This document shows, piece after piece, positions 9,329 to 20,000 of a DNA stretch of 64,000 nucleotides; the stretch's first letter is position 1, and every line of letters begins with the position of its first letter. Source of the DNA: Mesorhizobium sp. DCY119 (GTDB lineage: Bacteria > Pseudomonadota > Alphaproteobacteria > Rhizobiales > Rhizobiaceae); assembly GCF_003590645.1 (NCBI RefSeq), contig NZ_CP031834.1, positions 1,798,501 through 1,862,500 on the forward strand, given 5' to 3'. Below the pieces are notes generated by a model that did no database searches, was not told where the DNA came from, and saw nothing but the letters and a program-made list of their open reading frames with translations. The translations under genes were made by a program, and so were the position numbers.

Positions 9329-9958
9329 ATGCTCACGCTTCACCATCTCAACAATTCGCGCTCGCACCGCATTCTGTGGCTGCTGGAAGAACTCGGGCTC
9401 GAATACGACCTGGCTCTCTACCAGCGCGACTTAAAAACCATGCTGGCGCCGCCTGAGCTGAAAAACGTCCACCCGCTCGGCAAGGCCCCGGTACTGACGG
9501 ACGGAGAGCTGACGGTCGCTGAATCTGGCGCGATCATCGAATATCTGCTCGACCGGCATGACGACGGCACGCTGCGGCCTGCACCGGGCGCTCCCGAGCG
9601 CGTGCCCTATCTTACCTTCATGCATTTTGCCGAAGGTTCGGCGATGCCGCCGCTGCTCTTAAAACTCTATTTTTCGCGCATGGGTGAGGCGGCTGCCGCC
9701 GTCCTCCCGCGCATCGATGGCCAGATCGCCGAGATCCTGACCTTTCTGGACGGTGAGCTTGAGAACCGCGATTTCTTTGCCGGTGACGACTTTACCGCCG
9801 CCGACATCCAGATGAGTTTTCCGCTGGAAGCCGCTGTGGCGCGCGGTGGGCTCGACCATCGCTTCCAGAACCTCACCGGCTTTCTCCAGCGCATCCATGC
9901 GCGACCGGCCTATCAGCGGGCCGTCAAACGTGGAGGAGCGGTAACGCTGGGGCGCTGA
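9329..9958 (+). CDS. Glutathione S-transferase family protein
   Basis: A 209-residue GST-fold protein. It begins MLTLHHLNNSRSHRILWLLEELG, the start typical of the bacterial phi/beta-like group with a serine or asparagine near the active site. HPLGKAPVLTDGELTVAES follows, containing the cis-proline and the glutathione-binding ES. The C-terminal half has FFAGDDFTAADIQMSFPLE. ATG 9329 is chosen because AAGGGG lies 5 bases upstream; an in-frame ATG at 9305 lacks one. The GNAT gene starts 4 bases after the stop, so they are likely cotranscribed. Substrate not deducible. Confidence 0.85.
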   Translation: MLTLHHLNNSRSHRILWLLEELGLEYDLALYQRDLKTMLAPPELKNVHPLGKAPVLTDGELTVAESGAIIEYLLDRHDDGTLRPAPGAPERVPYLTFMHFAEGSAMPPLLLKLYFSRMGEAAAAVLPRIDGQIAEILTFLDGELENRDFFAGDDFTAADIQMSFPLEAAVARGGLDHRFQNLTGFLQRIHARPAYQRAVKRGGAVTLGR

Positions 9959-9962
9959 AATC

Positions 9963-10436
9963 ATGGCGGATGAGCAGGTGGTGCGGTTTCGCCGCGACCT
10001 CGACGCCGATTTTCCCGCGCCAAAATGGCCGGCTGGGTTCTCGATGCGGACTTTTAGAGCCACCGATGCCCAAAGCCTGCACACGCTGCTGAGCGAGGTG
10101 TTCGACGATGGCGAGGAGGGTCCTTTCGACACCTGGTGGCAGAAAGTGTCGAACGATGCCGAGTTCGACCCGTCGCTGTGCTTCCTGGTGTTCGACGGCG
10201 ACGACCGGCTCGTTGCGGCAGCCTTATGCTGGACCAGTGCCTATCTGAAGGACCTTGCCGTGCGCCCGGAGGCGCGCCGGCGCGGGCTGGCCGAAGCATT
10301 ATTGCTGCAGGTCTTCGGCACGTTTCAGGCGCGTGATGCGGCTCATGTCGATCTGAAGACCGACCTCGTCAAAAACCCGGATGCCGTACGGCTCTACGAG
10401 CGGATGGGCATGCGCCGCGTTCCGCTCGAAGGCTGA
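9963..10436 (+). CDS. GNAT-family N-acetyltransferase
   Basis: A 157-residue acetyl-CoA-dependent acyltransferase. The core acetyl-CoA binding strand-loop-helix is LKDLAVRPEARRRGLAEALL (about residues 95-114), the Q/RxxGxG/A motif A. The C-terminal NPDAVRLYERMGMRRV is motif B with the usual tyrosine. It directly follows a GST gene, suggesting joint expression. The family acts on amines ranging from antibiotics to ribosomal proteins, and nothing here narrows the substrate. Confidence 0.82.
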   Translation: MADEQVVRFRRDLDADFPAPKWPAGFSMRTFRATDAQSLHTLLSEVFDDGEEGPFDTWWQKVSNDAEFDPSLCFLVFDGDDRLVAAALCWTSAYLKDLAVRPEARRRGLAEALLLQVFGTFQARDAAHVDLKTDLVKNPDAVRLYERMGMRRVPLEG

Positions 10437-10445
10437 TTGCGTCGC

Positions 10446-11114
10446 TCAGGCAGCCAGCGGCAGACGGCCCAAAATGCTGTTTTTCTTCTGCAGGAAGCGC
10501 AGGAGCCGGTCGTTGTAGTCGGGCACGACGGCGTTTTTTACCGAAGGGCGCGCGGCCAGCGCCTCGCGCCATTTCTGCACCTTGGGCAGGCCGTCGAAAA
10601 CCTCGAGATCGGCGAGGCGGTCGATGACTTCGAAATAGCGAAAGGCCGGGGCGAAGACGGCATCGACGATGGAAAAATCCTTGCCGGCGAAATAGGGGCC
10701 GTCGCCAAGCTCGCTTTCGACGCGCGCGAGCTTTTCCTTTAGCGCCACGCGGGCTGCGTCAAAGGCGGCCTGATCGCTCGTCACTTCCAGCGTCCAGATA
10801 TCGCCGAGCACCGCCGAGCCGAACTCCATCCAGGCGCGATGGCGTGCCCGCGTCACCGGATTGGCCGGGTGCAGGGCAGGCGGGTTGGTCTCATCGAGAT
10901 ATTCAACGATGGCAGCGCTTTCGAACAGCACGTCGTCGCCGACCTTCAGCAGCGGAACCTTGCCGCGCGGCGAGATTTTCAGGAACCATTCGGGTTTGTT
11001 TTCGAGATCGACGTCGACGCGCTCGAAAGGCACGTTCTTCTCGGCCAGCACGATGGCGGCGCGCTGCACATAGGGGCAGAGGTCGAAGGAGATCAGGGTG
11101 AGGTTCTTCGTCAT
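10446..11114 (-). CDS. Glutathione S-transferase family protein (MarR-linked)
   Basis: A 222-residue GST-fold protein, the third in this region. The thioredoxin half has LISFDLCPYVQRAAIVLAEK, whose Cys-Pro-Tyr resembles the omega/beta GST and glutaredoxin site. It also has ISPRGKVPLLKVGDDVLFES with the cis-proline and ES pair. The cysteine suggests thiol transferase or dehydroascorbate-type activity rather than conjugation. ATG 11114 has GGAG 8 bases before it. The gene is divergent from a MarR regulator, and two copies of one sequence motif lie between them, so it is probably repressed by that regulator. Confidence 0.85.
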   Translation of the reverse strand: MTKNLTLISFDLCPYVQRAAIVLAEKNVPFERVDVDLENKPEWFLKISPRGKVPLLKVGDDVLFESAAIVEYLDETNPPALHPANPVTRARHRAWMEFGSAVLGDIWTLEVTSDQAAFDAARVALKEKLARVESELGDGPYFAGKDFSIVDAVFAPAFRYFEVIDRLADLEVFDGLPKVQKWREALAARPSVKNAVVPDYNDRLLRFLQKKNSILGRLPLAA

Positions 11115-11134
11115 GACGGGAGCTCCGTGAACTG

Positions 11135-11197
11135 GATGCATTTGCATCTAATTAAGCGGGCGCCCATGTTCTGTCAATCTTGATGCAGATGCATGAA
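11135..11197. promoter_or_regulatory. Two copies of a MarR-like operator motif in opposite orientation
   Basis: GATGCA-TT-TGCATC (11135-11148) is a perfect dyad. A second site reads, on the minus strand, CATGCATCTGCATCAA (about 11180-11195). Both share ATGCAT-Y-TGCATC. They lie between the divergent gst and marR genes, one near each start. Binding by the neighbouring MarR protein is inferred. Confidence 0.6.
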
Positions 11198-11215
11198 ATC
11201 AACTATGTGTGAGAG

Positions 11216-11662
11216 ATGGACAGACAACCGGACGACACGACCATCGCGGCCTGGATCGGCCTTTCGCGCGCGCAGCGCGTGGCAACGGCCAGCATCGAGG
11301 CGCAGCTGAAGGCGGCGGGCTTTCCGCCGCTTGCCTGGTATGACGCGCTTTGGGAACTGGAACGCGCCGGCGGCGAGGGGCTTCGGCCCTTCGAACTGGA
11401 GCGGGCGCTTCTGTTCGAGCAGTACAATCTTTCGCGGCTGATCGACCGTCTGGAAAAGGCCGGGCTGGTGGCGCGGCGTGCCTGCCCGGACGACAAGCGC
11501 GGCCAGGTGCTGGCGATCACGCCCGAGGGTTTGACCCTTCGCCGCGATATGTGGGGCGTCTATGGGCCGGCGATCGAGGCGGCGGTGGGCGCGAAGCTCG
11601 ATGCGGGCGAGGCCAAGGTGTTGGCAGGATTGCTGACCAAGCTCGCCATAACTTCTGCGTGA
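11216..11662 (+). CDS. MarR-family transcriptional regulator
   Basis: A 148-residue winged-helix regulator of normal MarR length. The recognition part reads LRPFELERALLFEQYNLSRLIDRLEKAGLVARRACPDDKRG; the DDKRG wing with its arginine is the family hallmark. MarR proteins work as dimers, usually as repressors released by phenolic or oxidising ligands. It is divergent from a GST whose Cys-Pro-Tyr active site would suit redox stress. The serine hydrolase gene starts 62 bp downstream on the same strand. A small GAG site precedes ATG 11216. Confidence 0.88.
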   Translation: MDRQPDDTTIAAWIGLSRAQRVATASIEAQLKAAGFPPLAWYDALWELERAGGEGLRPFELERALLFEQYNLSRLIDRLEKAGLVARRACPDDKRGQVLAITPEGLTLRRDMWGVYGPAIEAAVGAKLDAGEAKVLAGLLTKLAITSA

Positions 11663-11724
11663 AGCGCGAACGTCAGAACGGCTTCCGCCTATCTTTTGCC
11701 GTTCACGCTCCCTCCCTCGCTTCC

Positions 11725-12744
11725 ATGGACAGACGCACAGCAATTGCCCTTCTTGCCACCGCCGCGATGCCGTGGCCGGCTTTCGCCCAGACGCCGGCGG
11801 AGCCTGCAACGCCGCGCCCGCTGCCGGATCTGCTTGATGAAGCCGAGCGGCTGACCTCGCTCAAGACCGTGCTGGTCATGCGCGGCGGTGAAACGATTGC
11901 AGAACGCGGCTATCGCGGCAATTCGCTGACGGCTCCGACCAACATCAAGTCAGCTTCGAAATCCATCGTCTCGGCGATGGTCGGCATCGCCATCGACAGG
12001 AAGCTGTTGCAAGGGCCGGACCAGAAGATCGCGCCGCTGCTGCGCGCCGATCTGCCGGCCAATGCCGATCCGCGCATCGAGGATATCACCGTCGGCAATC
12101 TGCTTTCCATGCAGGCCGGGCTGGGGCGCACTTCGGGGCCGAATTACGGGCGCTGGGTTTCCAGCCGCAACTGGGTGCGCACCGCCCTTGCCATGCCATT
12201 CGACGACGAGCCGGGCGGGTCGATGCTTTATTCCACCGGCTCGACGCATCTTTTGTCGGCGATCCTGACGCGCGTTGGCGGCAAATCCACGCTGGCACTG
12301 GCGCGCGACTGGCTGGGGCCGCTCGAGGGCTTTCGCATCGCTGCCTGGGACCGCGACCCGCAAGGCATCTATGTCGGCGGCAACCAGATGGCGATGAGCG
12401 CCCGCTCGCTGGGCAGCTTCGGCGAACTCTACTGCAACGGCGGCAAGACGCCCGAAGGCCGGCAGATCGTGCCGGCGGCATGGGTCGAGCAATCCTGGCA
12501 GCCGCGCACCACTTCGCGCTTCAACGGCGATGGCTACGGCTATGGCTGGTTCCTGCGCGAGCTTGGCGGCCGGCCGGTCAGCTATGCCTGGGGCTATGGC
12601 GGGCAGATGCTCTACATCGTGCCGTCGCTGGAACTCACCATCGTCATGACCTCGGCCGAGGACAACCCTTCCGCCCGCACCGGCTACCGCGACGACCTCC
12701 ACGCGCTGGCAAGCGGCATCATCGAGGCCGCTGCGGCGACTTGA
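11725..12744 (+). CDS. Secreted serine hydrolase, beta-lactamase (class C) fold
   Basis: A 339-residue exported protein. The N-terminus MDRRTAIALLATAAM then PAFAQ is a signal peptide with a twin arginine, possibly Tat-type. The Ser-x-x-Lys nucleophile motif is SASK (about residue 78), followed by an LYSTGSTH segment in the place of the YxN motif and by YAWGYGGQML in the place of the KTG/HxG region. These are the marks of the penicillin-binding-protein-like 'beta-lactamase-related serine hydrolase' family, which includes esterases and peptidases. True beta-lactamase activity is not implied. A longer frame upstream overlaps marR and is not real. Confidence 0.83.
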   Translation: MDRRTAIALLATAAMPWPAFAQTPAEPATPRPLPDLLDEAERLTSLKTVLVMRGGETIAERGYRGNSLTAPTNIKSASKSIVSAMVGIAIDRKLLQGPDQKIAPLLRADLPANADPRIEDITVGNLLSMQAGLGRTSGPNYGRWVSSRNWVRTALAMPFDDEPGGSMLYSTGSTHLLSAILTRVGGKSTLALARDWLGPLEGFRIAAWDRDPQGIYVGGNQMAMSARSLGSFGELYCNGGKTPEGRQIVPAAWVEQSWQPRTTSRFNGDGYGYGWFLRELGGRPVSYAWGYGGQMLYIVPSLELTIVMTSAEDNPSARTGYRDDLHALASGIIEAAAAT

Positions 12745-12815
12745 AGCGCGGCATCGCCGCACTTGCCTGCGACGGCGCGATGCTGTCTCCTCCTCCATGA
12801 AAAGAGGAGGCAGCT

Positions 12816-13268
12816 ATGACTGACTGGAAACGCGAAGGCGGATGCCGCTGCGGGCAAGTGCGCTTCAAGGTGAGTGCCGCGCCGCTGGTGACCATGGCCT
12901 GTCACTGCACCGGCTGCCAGAAGATGAGCTCCTCGGCCTTTTCGCTGTCCGCTGCCATCCCCGCAGACGGTTTCGAAGTGACGCAGGGCGAGCCGGTGAT
13001 CGGCGGGCTGCACGGCGCGACGAAACACTATTTCTGCCCGCATTGCATGAGCTGGATGTTCACGCGGCCGGAAGGCATGGACTGGTTCGTCAACCTCCGC
13101 TCGCCCCTGCTGGACGATACGAGCGGCATGGCGCCCTTCATCGAGACATGGACCAGCGAAAAGCTGCCCTTCGCCCAGACCGGCGCCCCGCACAGCTACG
13201 AGGCCCTGCCGCCGATGGAGGCGTATGAGGGGCTGATGAAGGAATATGTGGAGTGGACGGGGAAGTGA
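12816..13268 (+). CDS. GFA-family zinc protein (CENP-V/GFA domain)
   Basis: A 150-residue protein of the glutathione-dependent formaldehyde-activating enzyme family. The zinc-binding cysteines are visible: CRCGQVRF at the start, CHCTGCQKMSSSAFS, and CPHCMSW. The best-studied member, Gfa, was thought to speed formation of S-hydroxymethylglutathione; most members are uncharacterised. A strong GAGGAGG precedes ATG 12816. A stable stretch without genes follows. Confidence 0.87.
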   Translation: MTDWKREGGCRCGQVRFKVSAAPLVTMACHCTGCQKMSSSAFSLSAAIPADGFEVTQGEPVIGGLHGATKHYFCPHCMSWMFTRPEGMDWFVNLRSPLLDDTSGMAPFIETWTSEKLPFAQTGAPHSYEALPPMEAYEGLMKEYVEWTGK

Positions 13269-13734
13269 GTGACCAGCCGTAGAGGGCCCGTGTCGCAGTA
13301 TCGCCTGGCTTTTTTCAAAGAACATTTTTCTTGGCTCATGACTCGCTTTCTCGACCCGGCTTCGCCGGTCGAGGCATGACGAGGGAAGACGGGCGGTCGT
13401 CGGATCGCTCGTTTTTGTATTATTATTGCGATCTTTGGACCGCCCGTTCAGTGCTCTTGTCCCGCTCAGTCGCCTCCACATTCGCGTAGCCAGCCGCCGC
13501 CAAGACCCGGGCTTAGGGGCTCATCACCCAGCAGCGCTACCGTCGCGCCACCAGCCCGGACACTGCCGTCCCCCACGCTCATCCGGTTCATGACCCGTGT
13601 TCCCGGTGAGGACGATGGAGGGATTATCGATCAGTCTGAAAGGGTGTGGATAAAAAAACTCGTTTTCGGTATCGTCTGACAATAAAATCAATGACTTGTA
13701 CCGAATGCACCGTGAATTTTATCCTCCGCCCGCG
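13269..13734. other. Gene-free 466-bp stretch with hairpins
   Basis: No convincing gene was seen. It holds a small hairpin near 13356-13375 (CGACC ... GGTCG arms) and a larger one at 13388-13449. The last 120 bases are AT-rich and unlike their surroundings. It marks the left side of a patch of atypical genes. Confidence 0.5.
13388..13449. repeat. Imperfect 62-bp inverted repeat
   Basis: The arms share CGGGCGGTC with GACCGCCCG and then GATCGC with GCGATC. The loop of about 19 bases is T-rich. It may be a small palindromic element; only one copy was noticed in the window. Confidence 0.5.
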
Positions 13735-14073
13735 TTAGATATCCGGCGCGTTGCCGATGCGGGTCTTGAGGTCGAGCGCCCAGGCGCGGCCTTCGTCGCC
13801 GCCCCAGAGAAGCCAGGCGATGTAGCCGGCCGAGGGGTTTTCCTCATTGCCGAAATTCTTGGCGCGCTTGTCGACCTCGTGACGGGCGAAATAGCTCACC
13901 ATGCGATTGATAACGGAAGGCTGGAGCGCACGCCGCGCGACCAGCTCCTGCGCCCGCGCGAAGCCGATCTCCGTCCCGCCGCGTCTGAATTTAGCGCGAA
14001 AGGCGAGGCCTTTGGCGGCGTTGTCGGCGACGGATTGGGGTGGGACGAGGGAGATGAGGTTGTCGGGTTTCAT
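13735..14073 (-). CDS. Small conserved phage-type protein
   Basis: A 112-residue soluble protein. From memory, the pattern PPQSVADNAAKGL, RRGGTEIGFARAQEL, MVSYFARHEVDKRAKN and PSAGYIAWLLWGGDEGRAWA belongs to a small domain met in phage and prophage genomes, often near or fused to head-maturation genes. Its function is not known to me. No other phage gene surrounds it, so it may be a leftover of a prophage or a transferred cassette. The hydrophobic GYIAWLLWGGD segment is too short for a membrane span. Flanking DNA is AT-richer than the rest of the window. Confidence 0.65.
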   Translation of the reverse strand: MKPDNLISLVPPQSVADNAAKGLAFRAKFRRGGTEIGFARAQELVARRALQPSVINRMVSYFARHEVDKRAKNFGNEENPSAGYIAWLLWGGDEGRAWALDLKTRIGNAPDI

Positions 14074-14211
14074 GTGCGTGCTGCCTCGTCTACCGGAGTG
14101 ACTTTGAGATGTATCCGACGATGTTCCAAGGTTCCATAACTTCGCGGCCGGCAGCTCGACGCTCCCTTCTCCCCTTGTGGGAGATGATGAGGCGGGCCTT
14201 CGTGCGAATTG

Positions 14212-14877
14212 CTAAAAAGCTCGCTGTAATCCAGCTTTCGTCGCTTGGACAAACATCAAGAATTCTCGTCCAGCGTCGGTAAGTTCCACGCGATCTCCTT
14301 CGATCCGAGCTAAGGTGTTTATTTCAAGATAGCGAAACCAGGTCGAGAACGTCACGTCCTTATAGAACTCAGCATGTTCCTTCTTGACGCTCTCAAAGTA
14401 TTGCTCAGCGTCGTTCAGTGACAAACTGCCACCTGCCAAATGGAGTTGGTGAAGACCTTGGATTTGGCTCCCAAAGATATTGGAGAAGACAGCTTCAAAT
14501 GCACTCTTGATTCGTGCCGATGCAAGCTGCTCGATCAGAACAGGAAGCTGTTTTTCGGGGACAATGGTCTTGAGGTCGTGGAGGATGCTTTCTTCTATCG
14601 CCTTATGCCATGATGAATGGTTTGGGGATGTACTTAGCACGAGTTCCGTTGTGGAGCGCGTAGTCGCATCTGTAACCTGTGGTTGAAATGTAACGCCGGT
14701 CGGACCAGCCGATAGCATGTCCTTAATCTTATTTCTGATTTCAGCTCGAAAGATCAGCGCCAGTAAAACTATGGCGAACGGCCATGCTACTCCAACCACG
14801 AGGGTCGTAACCGCTTTGAAGACCTCAAGCCACGCGACGCCAACAAACCATCGCGCAAAAGTTTGAAGCGCCTCCAT
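14212..14877 (-). CDS. Membrane-anchored hypothetical protein
   Basis: A 221-residue protein I do not recognise. Residues about 20-45 form one strong transmembrane helix followed by basic residues (FRAEIRNKIKDM), so the bulk (residues 50-221) should be cytoplasmic. The C-terminal 70 residues (YKDVTFSTWFRYLEIN then RIEGDRVELTDAGREFLMFV) look like a winged-helix fold. Codon use is clearly more AT-rich than neighbours, suggesting recent transfer. Single-helix proteins with this layout occur in accessory and defence-type islands, but no defence partner is visible here. Confidence 0.6.
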   Translation of the reverse strand: MEALQTFARWFVGVAWLEVFKAVTTLVVGVAWPFAIVLLALIFRAEIRNKIKDMLSAGPTGVTFQPQVTDATTRSTTELVLSTSPNHSSWHKAIEESILHDLKTIVPEKQLPVLIEQLASARIKSAFEAVFSNIFGSQIQGLHQLHLAGGSLSLNDAEQYFESVKKEHAEFYKDVTFSTWFRYLEINTLARIEGDRVELTDAGREFLMFVQATKAGLQRAF

Positions 14878-14980
14878 ACGAGTTACCTTTCATTCTTGGT
14901 GCAATCCGAGCTGATCTGAGTCGCTCGTATTTATACAGAAAGAAAAGAATTTTTTACTCGTTAAGAGCTTGAGGTTTATA

Positions 14981-18460
<3,480 letters not shown>

Positions 18461-18599
18461 TTTTGCTCGGTCCGTTCGTGGTCGCTCTGCGCAAAAGACC
18501 GGCGCGGGAATGCCCGGCCGGTGCGCATCAGAGTCTGTTGTCAGGCTAAGGGCGCCTTATAGGCAAATGATTGGGCGGTTGTAACCCCGAAAATAGCGA

Positions 18600-18742
18600 G
18601 AATGCATCGATATTCAGGTGATGGCGGCCTGCGAATAGCGGCTTTCTGCGCTTCCGGTGCTCACGTACCTAAATGTACGCTCCGCTCCGGTTCTCGAAAG
18701 CCACTATTCTCGACTCGCCCTGACCTGAATCTCGACGCATTC
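18600..18742. repeat. 143-bp imperfect inverted repeat with conserved core (copy 2)
   Basis: The core at 18642-18700 is almost identical to that at 7505-7565. Outer arms pair with each other: GAATGCATCGATATTCAGGT at the left is nearly the complement of the right end (ACCTGAATCTCGACGCATTC), and GCGAATAGCGGCTTTC pairs with GAAAGCCACTATTCTCG. The arm sequence differs from copy 1 although the total length is the same. It lies between the carB start and the end of a secreted-protein gene. Confidence 0.75.
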
Positions 18743-19261
18743 TAAGGTGCGCGGCATCACTGCTCGTAGGTATAGGAGGCGCACATTTCTTCATTGCTCG
18801 ACGGTGCTTCGTCGCCTGTGAAGACAGCTACGAGAGAGCGGCCGCCATCATCCCAATTTGCGATGTAGGTGACTGCGCCGGATCCGCATAGGCGGTTGCC
18901 GTTTTCGAGTATCGGGTCGCCCGGGTGACTAACTTGATAGACAGATGCTGGAACTTCCTCGCCATCGACGATGAAGGTGTCGCTTACGAGCCCCGAGAAG
19001 CTCAGCGTTTTGCCGTTCTCAAAGGTAATGCTGAAGTCATCGAACTGAATGTCGCCGGTCACGCTCATCGCGGTGTTGCTCACTGCCACGTAAGAGTCTT
19101 CATCGGTATAGGCGTGTGCCGTGACGACGGAAGATGTGGATATGAGTGCGGCCAGCAAGGCAGTCTGAAAAGTTTTCATGTCACGCTGTTACTGGGAAAC
19201 CGCCGCCATTTCCAGTCGCCTGAGGCCAAGTAGTAACGCGACCTGAATCTCGACGCATTCT
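18722..19261 (+). repeat. 22-bp direct repeat flanking the gene at 18757-19179
   Basis: GACCTGAATCTCGACGCATTCT is present identically at 18722-18743 and 19240-19261. A loosely similar GCGCGG tail follows in both places. The first copy is also the right arm of the 143-bp element. The pair brackets one small gene, as if that gene was inserted between, or duplicated with, the repeat. Confidence 0.6.
18757..19179 (-). CDS. Secreted hypothetical protein
   Basis: A 140-residue protein I do not recognise. The first 23 or so residues form a signal peptide (MKTFQTALLAALISTSS then AHA before YTDED). The mature part is acidic, with two cysteines (RLCGSG and EMCASY) that could form a disulfide and many aromatic and Asp residues, consistent with a small beta-rich periplasmic protein. 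It is the only gene between two 22-bp direct repeats, and its composition is less GC-rich than carB. Function unknown. Confidence 0.6.
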   Translation of the reverse strand: MKTFQTALLAALISTSSVVTAHAYTDEDSYVAVSNTAMSVTGDIQFDDFSITFENGKTLSFSGLVSDTFIVDGEEVPASVYQVSHPGDPILENGNRLCGSGAVTYIANWDDGGRSLVAVFTGDEAPSSNEEMCASYTYEQ

Positions 19262-19326
19262 GATGCGCGGAACATTATGCGGGAGCTTAATACATAAGGG
19301 AAATAGGCGGTTGGAGAGGGGCTGTG

Positions 19327-19469
19327 CCCCTCTCCGTCTCGGCTTCGCCGAGCCACCTCTCCCCATTTCATGGGGCGAGGAACCCAAGTCCTGAAATGTG
19401 GCTGCCTCGCAGAATCTAGGTTCCTCTCCCCGCTTGCGGGTGGCTCGGCGAAGCCGAGACGGAGAGGGG
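19327..19469. repeat. Paired palindromes, family A (copy 1)
   Basis: Two perfect 31-bp arms, 19327-19357 and 19439-19469, face each other. Each arm contains its own small hairpin, CTCGGCTTCGCCGAG. About 80 bases lie between them, including shorter C-rich and G-rich pairs. The related element at 32097-32236 has the same plan. This is the kind of intergenic palindrome common in rhizobia. Confidence 0.8.
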
Positions 19470-19484
19470 GAGTTGGCGCGGTGC

Positions 19485-19853
19485 TCAGCCCTGCTCGAGC
19501 GCCAGCGCTGCATCCTGGGCTTCGGCGATCTTCTGCACCATTGGAAGGCTGACCGCTGCGGTGATGATCGAATCGAGCAGGCCGGGGAAGCGGGCGTTGA
19601 GGTCGTCGCGGCGCAGCGTGATCAGCCGGGTGGTGCCGACGGCTTCGGTGCGGGTGACGCCGGCTTCGCGCAGTTTGGCGAGGTGGTAGCTGATGTTGGT
19701 CTTGGAGCCGAAATCGGTGAACTGCATGCAGATGGTGGGCTGGCCTTCGCGCAGCGCGAGATAGCCGATGATGGCAAGCCGCGTCTGGTCGCCGAGCACG
19801 GCCAGCACATTCGGCAGTGAAATCTGGTCGGCGGTGGGATGGGGCAAGGTCAT
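19485..19853 (-). CDS. ArsR-family transcriptional regulator
   Basis: A 122-residue winged-helix repressor. The DNA-binding part is VLAVLGDQTRLAIIGYL then TNISYHLAKLREAGVTRTEAVGTTRLITL. It lacks the CxC metal site of classic ArsR (a single Cys in TICMQF), so it may sense a small molecule or redox state rather than arsenite. It is divergent from an MFS transporter gene at 20001, and the gap holds AGTTCAA repeats that look like its operator. That layout suggests it represses the exporter and itself. Confidence 0.85.
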   Translation of the reverse strand: MTLPHPTADQISLPNVLAVLGDQTRLAIIGYLALREGQPTICMQFTDFGSKTNISYHLAKLREAGVTRTEAVGTTRLITLRRDDLNARFPGLLDSIITAAVSLPMVQKIAEAQDAALALEQG

Positions 19854-19959
19854 GGCTGAAAACTAGCTGCGCAGGCGTTCCGGTTCAATGCTTTGTCCGT
19901 CCTCCTGACATCAGGCTGACAGGAAGCATGTGCGACCACATTGACATGGCAGGCAATCA

Positions 19960-19987
19960 AGTTCAATAGTTCAATAACATTTGAACT
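19960..19987. promoter_or_regulatory. AGTTCAA repeats, likely ArsR-type operator
   Basis: AGTTCAA (19968-19974) and TTGAACT (19981-19987) are perfect arms 6 bases apart. Another AGTTCAATA starts at 19960, directly adjoining. A possible -35 TTGACA lies at 19941. The site is 13 bp before the MFS start, where a bound repressor would block transcription. Confidence 0.6.
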
Positions 19988-20000
19988 AAGGATCGGTCCT

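Noticed and set aside
11350-11724. Upstream extension of the serine hydrolase gene
   Set aside because: It overlaps marR in another frame, and the signal peptide starts at 11725.
11725-12744. True class C beta-lactamase (antibiotic resistance)
   Set aside because: Only the SxxK motif and general fold are clear; the YxN and KTG motifs are altered, fitting the broad serine hydrolase family.
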